Source: Arenibacter hampyeongensis (GTDB lineage Bacteria; Bacteroidota; Bacteroidia; Flavobacteriales; Flavobacteriaceae). Taken from it: a stretch of DNA of 64,000 nt. Below, piece by piece: positions 7,903-16,078 of this stretch. Where the stretch lies: assembly GCF_002909255.1 (NCBI RefSeq), contig NZ_PIOB01000004.1, positions 62,001 to 126,000 of the forward strand, given 5' to 3'. The notes below the pieces were generated by a model that was not told the DNA's origin, did not search any database, and was given only the letters and a program-made list of their open reading frames with translations. Numbering within the stretch: position 1 is the first letter of the stretch; each line of letters begins with the position of its first letter. The position numbers and the translations under genes were made by a program.

Positions 7903-9969
7903 TTATGCTGATTGGGGTTCCGCCTGTCGTTCCAAAATATATGGAATAGTAACAATTACCTTTGTTCCTTTTCCTATGCTACTTTGAATGTCATATGTTC
8001 CATTTAACTTTTCCAATCTGGAATTAATATTTTTAAGTCCAATACCTCGTTTTCCTTTCTTTTGATCAAAACCAACGCCGTTGTCCAAAACTACAATTCT
8101 TACATGATCATTTTCAGACTCAAACATTAGGTCCACTTTTGTGGCCTTGGCATGTTTAATACAATTCTGCAAACTCTCCTGAACAATTCTATAAATGTTA
8201 ATTTTAATATCACCTTTTAATTGATCCCAATCTATTTTATTGTCGTACTCAAAATGGCATTTCATTTTGGAAGAATCCTGAATTGTTTTGACCAATTCTT
8301 CGATGGATACAATAAAGTTATGAATTTTTTCTTCCGATGCCCTACTTAGTTCATGTGAAATTGTTCGAATTTCCTCCTCCAATTGTTGCAATTTCTTTAG
8401 AAGATCACTTCGCTTTAAAACGGATTCAGAATCGGTTTTATTGTTAAGGCCGGTCAGAATTAAACGTATCCCTAACATTTGACCCAAAATACCGTCGTGC
8501 AATTCTTCAGATATACGCTTCTTTTCCAATTGTTTACCTTCCTCGACCTTTTTGTTTTGCGCCAATAAAAGATTGAAAATTTCTTGATTCGCCTCCTGCT
8601 GGGCCTTTTCAAATCTTAATTTTTGATTTTTCCGACGTTGATCTAGCGTGATAAGTATGAAAACTGCCAAGATTAGTAATGCCAAGGCAATACCGATCCA
8701 CAATTGGCGCTGTCTGGTCAATAATTCATTTTGTTCTATAAACTCGTCCGTTTCAAAGCGGATTCTGGTAAATTTATTTCGTACTGCCCGTTCCTCCCGT
8801 AGCAAACTATCGTTCAATTTTATATATTTCTGGTTGTAAATACTGGAATTTACAGGATCCAATTTTGCCATAAGTTCCAAAGACTCCAACAACCTTCTAT
8901 TATTACTGGTCTGTTCGGAATTCGTTTTGGATTTTTGGGCATATTGCAAGGCCATGGCCGTATCCTTTTGGCTTAAATAGTATTCCGCTATTTCGAATTG
9001 GGTAAGCCCTAAACTTCTGAAATCCCCAATACTGTCTTTAATTCTTAAAGCCTTTTTAAAAGTGGTAAGTACTCCGGTCGTATCTCCCAATTTACCTTTA
9101 CTATTGGCATAATTCGAAAGTGACATGGCATACAACTCCGTATCTTTGTAATATAGGCTATCCGATTTTATAACTTTATCGAAAGATTCCATGGCTTTAT
9201 TAAGGTCTCCTTTAGCCTGATAAACCATACCCATATTGTTTATGGTAACTAAGCTGACAAGGTAGGAATCATTAACCTTACTTAAATAGAATAATGCCTT
9301 TTGGTAGTACTCTAGGGCCTTGTCATATTCGTTTAGAGCGTTGGTCACAGATCCTAAATTGTTATAACATAGATAAAGGTAGTAGGGTTTGTCCAGTTTT
9401 TTGAAGAGTTCTAATGCCTCGATGGTAGTAACTTCACTTCCCGTATAGTCTTTTAGGTTTGCCTGAACCCTGGCCATACTATACAAAACGCGAGCATTGG
9501 AAAAATCATCATTTAATGACTTAAAAATTTTCTCGGCTTGGGAAAAGTGATAATAGGCACTATCTTCGGTAGCATTGTCATCCAAAAAAGAACCCAAATC
9601 CCAATGATTATTTGCTAGGGCATTTGAATCTTTCATCTTTCCCGAGAGGATTAGAGCCATTTTATTGGCACGTCTAAATTGTAATGAATCACCTAAAAGA
9701 GAATAGTAGTAGGAAATTTTAGAGAATTGTTTTGATTTTAAGGAATCGCTTTTTTGCATTAAGGCAAAGTCAAATGCCTTAGAAAGATTGTTTTTATAGT
9801 TTTCCTCGGAAGTACTATTTTTTTCTGACAACCAATATTGGATACTATCGTTATTAATGGAGGTGTAGGATTCTTTATTGGAAGTATTCGTCTCTTTACA
9901 ACCCAATAACATCAGTTGTAATAAAATAACTGAATAAAAGATAAATCTGTTTAACACATTTTTGTCCAT
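7903..9969 (-). CDS. TPR sensor histidine kinase (HisKA_3 type), lipoprotein-like N-terminus
   Basis: A 688-residue membrane kinase. The N-terminus carries a lipobox-like signal (MLLGC, Cys24). A periplasmic TPR array of about six repeats covers residues 60-370. One membrane helix follows (about 425-447, LWIGIALALLILAVFILITL), then a coiled coil. The HisKA_3 box ISEELHDGILGQ holds the phospho-accepting His, and the HATPase_c domain has QESLQNCIKHA, DNGVGFD and GIGLKNI. The TPR input suggests it senses a peptide or protein, not a small metabolite (inference). It is co-transcribed with the NarL regulator and lies directly after the terminator of the repeat-protein gene. Confidence 0.9.
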   Translation of the reverse strand: MDKNVLNRFIFYSVILLQLMLLGCKETNTSNKESYTSINNDSIQYWLSEKNSTSEENYKNNLSKAFDFALMQKSDSLKSKQFSKISYYYSLLGDSLQFRRANKMALILSGKMKDSNALANNHWDLGSFLDDNATEDSAYYHFSQAEKIFKSLNDDFSNARVLYSMARVQANLKDYTGSEVTTIEALELFKKLDKPYYLYLCYNNLGSVTNALNEYDKALEYYQKALFYLSKVNDSYLVSLVTINNMGMVYQAKGDLNKAMESFDKVIKSDSLYYKDTELYAMSLSNYANSKGKLGDTTGVLTTFKKALRIKDSIGDFRSLGLTQFEIAEYYLSQKDTAMALQYAQKSKTNSEQTSNNRRLLESLELMAKLDPVNSSIYNQKYIKLNDSLLREERAVRNKFTRIRFETDEFIEQNELLTRQRQLWIGIALALLILAVFILITLDQRRKNQKLRFEKAQQEANQEIFNLLLAQNKKVEEGKQLEKKRISEELHDGILGQMLGIRLILTGLNNKTDSESVLKRSDLLKKLQQLEEEIRTISHELSRASEEKIHNFIVSIEELVKTIQDSSKMKCHFEYDNKIDWDQLKGDIKINIYRIVQESLQNCIKHAKATKVDLMFESENDHVRIVVLDNGVGFDQKKGKRGIGLKNINSRLEKLNGTYDIQSSIGKGTKVIVTIPYILERQAEPQSA

Positions 9970-9984
9970 GGAGATGGAAAGATA

Positions 9985-10020
9985 TAAAAAAAAGCCCTAA
10001 ACAAATTTGTTTAGGGCTTT
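9985..10020 (-). terminator. Terminator of the repeat-protein gene
   Basis: AAAGCCCTAAACAAA (9991-10005) is followed directly by its reverse complement (10006-10020), with a T run on the minus strand just after. It lies between the repeat-protein stop and the kinase start. Confidence 0.75.
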
Positions 10021-10075
10021 ATATTTTATGAAGTTAAGCCTACTTCAAATCTAGTAAAACCTACGTTTTATACAG

Positions 10076-10768
10076 CTATGCAATTGCACTGTTCAAATTT
10101 TGTAATTCCGTCATTACCGGGGGAGGATCTCTTCTGTCCTTTGGGATCTTGTCGCCATCGGTAGCCACGGCATTGTCATTGTACTGGAATTCGTTCATTA
10201 CCGGGGGAGGATCTCTTCTGTCCTTTGGGATCTTGTCGCCATCGGTAGCCACGGCATTGTCATTGTACTGGAATTCGTTCATTACCGGGGGAGGATCTCT
10301 TCTGTCCTTTGGGATCTTGTCGCCATCGGTAGCCACGGCATTGTCATTGTACTGGAATTCGTTCATTACCGGGGGAGGATCTCTTCTGTCCTTTGGGATC
10401 TTGTCGCCATCGGTAGCCACGGCATTGTCATTGTACTGGAATTCGTTCATTACCGGGGGAGGATCTCTTCTGTCCTTTGGGATCTTGTCGCCATCGGTAG
10501 CCACGGCATTGTCATTGTACTGGAATTCGTTCATTACCGGGGGAGGATCTCTTCTGTCCTTTGGGATCTTGTCGCCATCTGTGGCCACGGCATTGTCATT
10601 GTACTGGAAATCGTTCACCACCGGTGGAGGATCTCTTCTGTCTTTTGGGATTTTGTCGCCATCTGTGGCAACGGCATCATCAACGTCAGGGAACATTTTT
10701 TCGGTTCCCATTGCAAACAAGCCCATACTTAGCAGCACTACTGCTAAAATAGATAATAATTTTTTCAT
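10076..10768 (-). CDS. Secreted protein made of seven 28-residue tandem repeats
   Basis: A 230-residue exported protein. The signal peptide is MKKLLSILAVVLLSMGLFA, with no lipobox. The mature part is seven consecutive 28-residue units (residues 31-226) with core AVATDGDKIPKDRRDPPPV followed by a MNEFQYND-type spacer, then a four-residue tail. No cysteines are present in the repeats. Each unit carries a KDRRDPPP segment of basic residues next to a proline run. I know no family for it. It sits between a TPR histidine kinase and a LytTR regulator, all on the same strand. A repeated precursor of a secreted peptide, or an extracellular adhesin or matrix protein, are both possible; neither is shown. 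Confidence 0.8.
   Translation of the reverse strand: MKKLLSILAVVLLSMGLFAMGTEKMFPDVDDAVATDGDKIPKDRRDPPPVVNDFQYNDNAVATDGDKIPKDRRDPPPVMNEFQYNDNAVATDGDKIPKDRRDPPPVMNEFQYNDNAVATDGDKIPKDRRDPPPVMNEFQYNDNAVATDGDKIPKDRRDPPPVMNEFQYNDNAVATDGDKIPKDRRDPPPVMNEFQYNDNAVATDGDKIPKDRRDPPPVMTELQNLNSAIA
10091..10678 (-). repeat. In-frame tandem array of seven 84-bp units
   Basis: Seven head-to-tail 84-bp units lie inside the secreted-protein gene. The central copies are identical at the base level. Divergence is confined to the ends: the first two units use different synonymous codons (for example tctgtggc for tcggtagc) and the last unit has a changed tail. This pattern indicates recent expansion or homogenisation by recombination or slippage. 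Copy number is likely to vary between strains. Confidence 0.95.
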
Positions 10769-10911
10769 TTTTTAGTGGTTTTCGAGGGTTAATAAGGTTT
10801 AATTTCTAAAGCCAAATTAACAAGAGATAGCCATTAATAAATAATGTAGGAATTATCTTTAGTATATGTCAGAGTTCTATTAGTGAGCGTATGGGTTTTG
10901 AGAGTATTTGA

Positions 10912-11643
10912 CTAATTAAGTGCAGAAATGGTATTTTTGGCCAATATTTGTTTTAGGTTGTCAATGTTATTTTTGTAAGATTTGGAAAAGGGCAATTGTA
11001 GTTTGCCATGCTTTAAGGTGCACAGACCTTTCCCGTAATTGATCCTAGAAACAAAGTCGATATTAATAATATAGCTCTGATGTACCCTTATAAAATTTGC
11101 GGGTAAATTGTGTTCAAAAGTCTTTAACGTTTTAAAAGCACTAATAGTACTTCCGTCTTTCATAAAAAAATCGGTAGCATTATTATCCGCCTGTAAATAC
11201 ATGATTTCTTGGGTATTTATATAGCGGTAGTCTTTATAGGATTGTAGTAAAAGTGTTTTGGGTTCCTGTTCCTTTGGGGTTTTTAATTTTAATCGGAGTA
11301 AGGTCTTTCTAATGTCAAATTCGTTATAAGGCAATAACCAATAATCAAAAAAATGACATTTTAAGGCTTCAAAAGCATATTGTTTGCTTTTTGATATGCC
11401 TATAAAAATGGGAATTTCCTTCAAGTACTGGTGCATTTCCATTATCATGTGAAAATAATCATGCGCTTTTTCATTTAAATGAATGAAAACAACATCTGGA
11501 GATTTTTTTAGAATACCATTTAATCCGTCCACACTGTCAGTAGCCACTCCAGTACAATAAAACTCACTATATTCTTCCATATAGTGCTGTAGCTGTAAAT
11601 TGGATTGGGCATCGGAGTCCAAAATGGTATATGTATATTCCAT
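10912..11643 (-). CDS. LytTR-family regulator with degenerate receiver domain
   Basis: A 243-residue DNA-binding regulator. Residues 1-120 have a receiver-like fold, but the expected phospho-acceptor Asp is His55 (DVVFIHL), and the conserved Lys-Pro late in the domain is replaced (LLPYNEFD). The acidic pair Asp9/Asp11 remains. The LytTR domain covers about 135-240 (YINTQEIMYLQADNNATDFFMKDG, FIRVHQSYIIN). It probably responds to something other than phosphorylation, or only dimerises. An inverted-repeat site at 11701-11722 lies 58 bp upstream. The neighbour downstream is the secreted repeat protein. Confidence 0.85.
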   Translation of the reverse strand: MEYTYTILDSDAQSNLQLQHYMEEYSEFYCTGVATDSVDGLNGILKKSPDVVFIHLNEKAHDYFHMIMEMHQYLKEIPIFIGISKSKQYAFEALKCHFFDYWLLPYNEFDIRKTLLRLKLKTPKEQEPKTLLLQSYKDYRYINTQEIMYLQADNNATDFFMKDGSTISAFKTLKTFEHNLPANFIRVHQSYIINIDFVSRINYGKGLCTLKHGKLQLPFSKSYKNNIDNLKQILAKNTISALN

Positions 11644-11700
11644 ATCTTCAGATGATTTTAAGGCAAATTAGTGATACTTAGTAGTATAGGGTCGTATTTC

Positions 11701-11722
11701 AACCTTAGAAAAACTAGGGTTT
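11701..11722. promoter_or_regulatory. Inverted-repeat site, copy 2 (upstream of LytTR gene)
   Basis: AACCTTA and TAGGGTT flank GAAAAAC. This matches copy 1 (7022-7044) in arm sequence, spacer length and A-rich spacer, with one mismatch in the arms. It lies 58-79 bp before the LytTR start. Confidence 0.5.
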
Positions 11723-11790
11723 TCATTTTATTGGCAAAATATACAAAATTTGAAAGATTTTTCTTTCAAAAATAAGAGAGTAGTATTATT

Positions 11791-13314
11791 TTATTCTATG
11801 AAAATTACTTCATATGCGCCAAGGGCTGGATTTTTTGTCCTGTCGGAACCTAAAATATCTAGGGGAACTAAATTAGCGGCATCTAGATTTCCGGCTCCAA
11901 TTACACTGGAGTTTTCTTTGATCAAAAAATTATTTTTGGTGGGCGAAACAAAGATAGGATCTAGATTCAGAAGTGTATTTTCATATCGGGATACATCGTT
12001 AAAATTGTATAAGCTGTCTTCTGTATTTTTTGTGAATTTTAATAGGCAGTTTTCAAAATTAAAAAAAAAAGCCTTATTGGGGTCCATGCTTAAGTTTAGT
12101 TCGTTGGGATTGCTTCCATAAATAATACAATTTTTGAAATCTGCTTTTGCCAAGTCAAAAGAACTGCCGTCATTATTGGTAGAGTTGTCTATTTGCAAAG
12201 CAACACCGGTACGAAACCCATGTTTCCAATAATTGGCGATGGTAGCATGAATAAAACTGTAATCGCCTCCTTGGTTACAATACAAGGAAATGTTGCCCGC
12301 ACCACCAAGGACCACATTCTCAGAGCGTATTATCGCTGTTTTGGCCCATAGATTAATATTTTCGCTATTATAAATTTGAGAATTTTTTATGGTCAATGTG
12401 GTTCCCCCAATGGTATTATCCCCTTGAACAAAAATTCCAACAGTGGCATTTTTAATTGTTAGGTATTCTATTTTATTGTTTACACTGCCTTTTGATATCC
12501 ATATGGACCCCCACTGTCCGGGGATGTCCGAATAGGAGGGCTCCAAGCGGTTGCCTTCAAAAATAACTTCATTTTCCAACAATTCCTTATCCTGGCTCAG
12601 CTTGCCAATAACATGTAGGGAAGCATTTTCTTTTATCAATACCCCGGAATCTTTATGGAAATGTACTCGTGCTCCCTCTTCTATTTTTAAGGTTTTGCCG
12701 TAGGGTACCGAGGCATATCCGTATATTACATGAGGCTTGTCCTTGGTAAACAGCAGTTGATCCGCTTTTAATTCAAAGCCTTCCACCTTAATTTCCTCCC
12801 CAGTTTCACTAATATCAAGGACAATTGTTTCGCGTTGTCCGTTTACCAGTCTCTTTGGAAAGTAAAATATGGCATCTTTCACCAAGGTTACCAATTGTAC
12901 TTCTTGCAAGTGGTTTTCTTTATCAAATTGTATAGCGTCCGTATATAAAAATTCCTTGGAACCTAAATTACCTATATCAAAAGTGGTCTCTACAAAAATG
13001 TATAGGCTGTCCTTGGCGAATAATGGTATATCCTTGAACTGTTGGCCAGCCTCACCATCCACATTTAAACGATACTTACTGTTGTCCCCGTTTTTAAGTC
13101 CGATACTCGGAATACTTATATCTGTGGTACCACGGTTATATACCTTTAAGGTGTAGGTACTGCTTCCTATTTGGCTGAAAATGGTATCCAAAAAAACAGT
13201 ATCCTTGGAAAATGCCAAGGAGCCATTACTTTGAGCATAGTCGAAGTCCACCCTGCAGGAAGAAAACGTCAGGATTAGAATTAGGGCGGAAAATATAAAA
13301 ATCGATCTATGCAC
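11791..13314 (-). CDS. Right-handed beta-helix lipoprotein
   Basis: A 507-residue surface or periplasmic lipoprotein (signal MHRSIFIFSALILILTFSSC, Cys20). Residues 30-150 look like an immunoglobulin-like domain (LAFSKDTVFLDTIFSQIGSSTYTLKVYNRGTTDI). Residues 200-480 have short repeated strands typical of pectate-lyase-type beta-helices (EYLTIKNATVGIFVQ, TLTIKNSQIYNSENINLWAK). Many flavobacteria have this protein, but no activity is established. It is the last gene of a three-gene operon (17-bp gap to the thioesterase gene). Confidence 0.8.
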   Translation of the reverse strand: MHRSIFIFSALILILTFSSCRVDFDYAQSNGSLAFSKDTVFLDTIFSQIGSSTYTLKVYNRGTTDISIPSIGLKNGDNSKYRLNVDGEAGQQFKDIPLFAKDSLYIFVETTFDIGNLGSKEFLYTDAIQFDKENHLQEVQLVTLVKDAIFYFPKRLVNGQRETIVLDISETGEEIKVEGFELKADQLLFTKDKPHVIYGYASVPYGKTLKIEEGARVHFHKDSGVLIKENASLHVIGKLSQDKELLENEVIFEGNRLEPSYSDIPGQWGSIWISKGSVNNKIEYLTIKNATVGIFVQGDNTIGGTTLTIKNSQIYNSENINLWAKTAIIRSENVVLGGAGNISLYCNQGGDYSFIHATIANYWKHGFRTGVALQIDNSTNNDGSSFDLAKADFKNCIIYGSNPNELNLSMDPNKAFFFNFENCLLKFTKNTEDSLYNFNDVSRYENTLLNLDPIFVSPTKNNFLIKENSSVIGAGNLDAANLVPLDILGSDRTKNPALGAYEVIFIE

Positions 13315-13331
13315 TTAACTTGTTCAATATT

Positions 13332-13730
13332 TTAGGTTTGGCTGATAAAAATATTTTCAATTTCCGAGGAAATCCGCATGGGTTTAAAGGTTTCGGAGTT
13401 CAACAAACACCATTCCGTCTTGGACTTGACCAGTAATTGATTGTTTTCCTTGTTATACATTTCAACAACCCTAACGCTTACAGGGCCTTTTGTCTTATCT
13501 ATATAGGTTTTCATTAAAATGATGTCGTCCAATTTGGCGGAGCTTTTGTATGTTATGTGATGGGTCAAGACCACCCAAACCGTGGTGTTGACCAAATCTT
13601 TAGGTGCTTTGGCCAGCCAATGTTCCTTGGCTATGTCTTGCATCCATTGTACATATCGCACATTGTTGACATGCAAAAGGTCATCAAGATCATCTTCAAC
13701 CACCTTTATGGTTTTTTCAAAAATTGCCAT
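13332..13730 (-). CDS. Acyl-CoA thioesterase, 4HBT hotdog family
   Basis: A 132-residue hotdog-fold protein. The segment DDLDDLLHVNNVRYVQWMQDIA is the 4HBT/YbgC-FatB-like active-site helix. WVVLTHHITYKSSAKLDD and the strand VRVVEMYNKENNQLLVKSKTEWCLLN complete the fold. It should hydrolyse an acyl-CoA or acyl-ACP thioester; the substrate is unknown. It starts 2 bp after the glutaminyl-cyclase gene and is followed 17 bp later by the beta-helix gene, so all three are surely co-transcribed. Confidence 0.85.
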   Translation of the reverse strand: MAIFEKTIKVVEDDLDDLLHVNNVRYVQWMQDIAKEHWLAKAPKDLVNTTVWVVLTHHITYKSSAKLDDIILMKTYIDKTKGPVSVRVVEMYNKENNQLLVKSKTEWCLLNSETFKPMRISSEIENIFISQT

Positions 13731-13732
13731 AC

Positions 13733-14773
13733 CTATTTTTTAAGGATGTTAACCTCAAATAATTTGTCCCAATTTTTTCCCGTAACAAAGAAAGTCTTTC
13801 TCTGGGGATGATAGGCCACACCATTAAGTACATCGAGAGTTTGATGTTGGGTCACCTTTTCTTTTAGGCCGCCAAAATTTATTACGCCCTCGATTGCGCC
13901 ACTTTTGGCGTCAATGATCATCATGCTTTCCTTTTGATATACATTGGCATATATTTTTCCGTTTACATATTCCAATTCATTGGCTTTGTTGAAAATAGAG
14001 GTATTGGTTACTGTTTCAAAATGCCCCTCTTCGGCCAATGTTGTTGGATTTAAAAACCATATTTTCTCGGTACCGTCGCTCTTGAATAATTTGCTGCCGT
14101 CATTGCACAGACCCCATCCTTCCTTACTTTGGTTGTATTTAAAGCTGTCTATTTTCTTAAAATCCTTAAGGTCATAAATAAATCCAACTCCACTTTGCCA
14201 AGTAAGTTGATAAATTTTATCGTTTAATATTGTTATGCCCTCACCAAAATAGGTGTTTTCCAAGTCTATCTTTTTTAAGATTTCACCAGTTCTAAAATCC
14301 ACTTGCCTCAAAGAGGATTTCCCCTTTTTTCCTGTGCTTTCGTATAGCATGTCATTATGGAATTCCAATCCTTGTGTATAGGCATCTTTATCATGGGGAT
14401 ATTCATTTAGGATTTCGTAGGTGTAAATCTCAGGGGCATGTTCCGCCAATAATTTTATTCCTTTTGACACTTCAACGGTCTCGCCATCGAACCTAATATT
14501 CGCAGTCAATGTTTTGGCGCCGAGTTCCAATTGATCAAGTGTAATTTTATTGTTATTAAGGATAATATCCTCATCATCGATCTTATAAGTAATCTTTTCA
14601 ATTTCCTTATTCTTTAGATTTTTGACGGAGATACCAACGACCTGATTTTTTTGAAATTCCGTTGTGTTTCCTTCCAATTGAATTTCGAAGAGCTTTGAAG
14701 GGTTGGTGGTGCCGTCGCAAGCCAAAAAGAAAAGGGGAATTATGAAAATAAGATTTAATTTAAAGAGGTTCAT
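13733..14773 (-). CDS. Glutaminyl-peptide cyclotransferase (glutamine cyclotransferase family), lipoprotein
   Basis: A 346-residue exported lipoprotein (signal ending FFLAC, Cys19). After a 100-residue beta-rich N-terminal domain comes a five-bladed-propeller glutamine cyclotransferase domain (PF05096). Its family hallmarks are YTQGLEFHNDMLYESTGKKG, FGEGITILNDKIYQLTWQSG and the C-terminal VLNGVAYHPQRKTFFVTGKNWDKLFEV. The enzyme converts N-terminal Gln of exported proteins to pyroglutamate. It is first in the three-gene operon with the thioesterase and beta-helix protein. Confidence 0.9.
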   Translation of the reverse strand: MNLFKLNLIFIIPLFFLACDGTTNPSKLFEIQLEGNTTEFQKNQVVGISVKNLKNKEIEKITYKIDDEDIILNNNKITLDQLELGAKTLTANIRFDGETVEVSKGIKLLAEHAPEIYTYEILNEYPHDKDAYTQGLEFHNDMLYESTGKKGKSSLRQVDFRTGEILKKIDLENTYFGEGITILNDKIYQLTWQSGVGFIYDLKDFKKIDSFKYNQSKEGWGLCNDGSKLFKSDGTEKIWFLNPTTLAEEGHFETVTNTSIFNKANELEYVNGKIYANVYQKESMMIIDAKSGAIEGVINFGGLKEKVTQHQTLDVLNGVAYHPQRKTFFVTGKNWDKLFEVNILKK

Positions 14774-14945
14774 TTTGTTATTGTGAGTATAATTTATAGT
14801 ATAATTTTAGTGGGTAAAGTGCTTGCTTTGTACAATTGTCACCTTTAATTTCAATATAGTTGTCTTAAAATCAACTTGCTATAAAGAAATAAATGTAGCG
14901 ACTTTTTAAGGCAAGATATTTAATAAAATTAAGACCTGAAAACGA

Positions 14946-14975
14946 TTGCAAAAAAATTAAAAGATTGTATATTTG
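14946..14975 (+). promoter_or_regulatory. Promoter of the SRP RNA gene
   Basis: TTG (14946-14948), 19 bp, then TATATTTG (14968-14975): an exact match to the Bacteroidota consensus TTG-N19-TAnnTTTG. The predicted start falls at about 14980, the 5' end of the RNA. Confidence 0.75.
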
Positions 14976-14979
14976 CATC

Positions 14980-15080
14980 GGCAAGTCCTACACGACCAGC
15001 TCCTGTAGAATCCCCCAGGGTGGGAACGCAGCAAGGGTATATGGTTGTAGCGGTGCGATGTAGGTAGCTTGCCATTTTTT
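14980..15080 (+). ncRNA. ffs: Signal recognition particle RNA, small bacterial (4.5S) type
   Basis: The RNA partner of Ffh in co-translational targeting. It is a single long hairpin: GGCAAG (14980) pairs with CTTGCC (ending 15073), and GTCCTACA near the 5' side pairs with TGTAGG-type sequence near the 3' side. The domain IV core is clear, with CAGGGTGGGAACGCAGCAAGGG around 15016-15037 containing the GGAA tetraloop and the symmetric and asymmetric internal loops (AGCAAGG side) that bind the Ffh M domain. A T6 tract (15075-15080) ends the transcript. No protein gene overlaps it. Confidence 0.95.
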
Positions 15081-15196
15081 GTGCCCTAAAGTGAACAGCA
15101 ATTTTACCTTGTTTTGTGTAACATAACACAGATATAACTCCATTGTCGACTTCAATTCCTGTTTTATTCGTTAATTTGCAACCTTAATTTCTATTA

Positions 15197-16006
15197 ATGG
15201 AACATAAGGTTGTACTGGTTACAGGAGGTTCTTCGGGCATTGGAAAATCTATTGGAATTTATTTAAAATCAAAAGGTTTTAAAGTTTATGGAACTACCAG
15301 GAAAGTGGCCAACTATCCTGATTTTACAGATTTTGACCTCCTGGAATTGGATGTAAGAAATCCAGAAAGCATACAGGCAGCCATTTCCCGGTTGATTGCA
15401 AAGGAAGGTAGGGTAGATGTTTTGGTAAATAATGCAGGCATAGGCATTACAGGACCCATAGAGGAAACACCGCATTCTGAAATCTTAAAAGCCTTCGACA
15501 CCAATTTTAACGGTCCCTTACACATGTCGAAAGCGGTTTTGCCGCATATGAGGAGTCAAAAAAATGGTCTTATTATCAATATTACCTCCATTGCCGGTTA
15601 TATGGGGCTACCATATAGGGGAATTTACTCTGCCAGCAAAGGTGCATTGGAGTTGGTAACAGAGGCACTGAGAATGGAAATTAAAGGCTTTGGGATAAAC
15701 ATTACAAACTTAGCCCCGGGCGATTTTGCCACCAATATAGCCTCTGGTCGCTATCATGCTCCAATATTGGAGGATTCGCCTTATAATTTACCTTATGGTA
15801 ATACCTTAAAAATAATGAACGAGCATGTGGATAGCGGTCAAGATCCTATGCTTGTAGCCCATATGGTTTTTAAAATTATAAACACAAAGAAACCTAAAGT
15901 TCATTATCAGGTAGGGGAGTTTATGCAAAAGATTTCCTTGTTTCTTAAAAAAATATTACCGGACAAAGTGTATGAGAAACTCTTGATGAACCATTATAAA
16001 TTGTAA
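15197..16006 (+). CDS. Short-chain dehydrogenase/reductase
   Basis: A 269-residue cytoplasmic NAD(P)-dependent oxidoreductase of the classical SDR family. Visible are the cofactor motif TGGSSGIG (residues 9-16), NNAG (78-81), catalytic Ser131 (ITSIAG) and the Tyr144/Lys148 pair (YSASK). Arg35 after the second strand suggests a preference for NADP. The C-terminal part (FLKKILPDKVYEKLLMNHYKL) is basic and may touch the membrane. The substrate cannot be told; relatives act on sterols, retinoids or keto-acyl groups. The transaldolase gene follows after 72 bp, with a possible promoter overlapping this stop codon. Confidence 0.88.
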   Translation: MEHKVVLVTGGSSGIGKSIGIYLKSKGFKVYGTTRKVANYPDFTDFDLLELDVRNPESIQAAISRLIAKEGRVDVLVNNAGIGITGPIEETPHSEILKAFDTNFNGPLHMSKAVLPHMRSQKNGLIINITSIAGYMGLPYRGIYSASKGALELVTEALRMEIKGFGINITNLAPGDFATNIASGRYHAPILEDSPYNLPYGNTLKIMNEHVDSGQDPMLVAHMVFKIINTKKPKVHYQVGEFMQKISLFLKKILPDKVYEKLLMNHYKL

Positions 16007-16011
16007 TTTTG
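16004..16011 (+). promoter_or_regulatory. Candidate -7 box for the transaldolase gene
   Basis: TAATTTTG matches TAnnTTTG and overlaps the SDR stop codon. A TTG lies 18 bp upstream (15983-15985). This allows transcription of the transaldolase gene independently of the SDR gene. Confidence 0.35.
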
Positions 16012-16078
16012 CAACACCAAAAGGTAGACTTGCAAGAAGACATATCTTTCACATTAATAATTTAAAAAAGCAATTAAC

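Noticed and set aside
10091-10678. CRISPR array
   Set aside because: Units are contiguous 84-bp coding repeats without unique spacers, in frame with a signal peptide, and no cas gene is near.
10149-10775. A 208-codon open frame on the plus strand opposite the repeat-protein gene
   Set aside because: It is a by-product of the 84-bp periodicity (a multiple of three keeps all frames open). The minus-strand product has a proper signal peptide and start; this one has neither.
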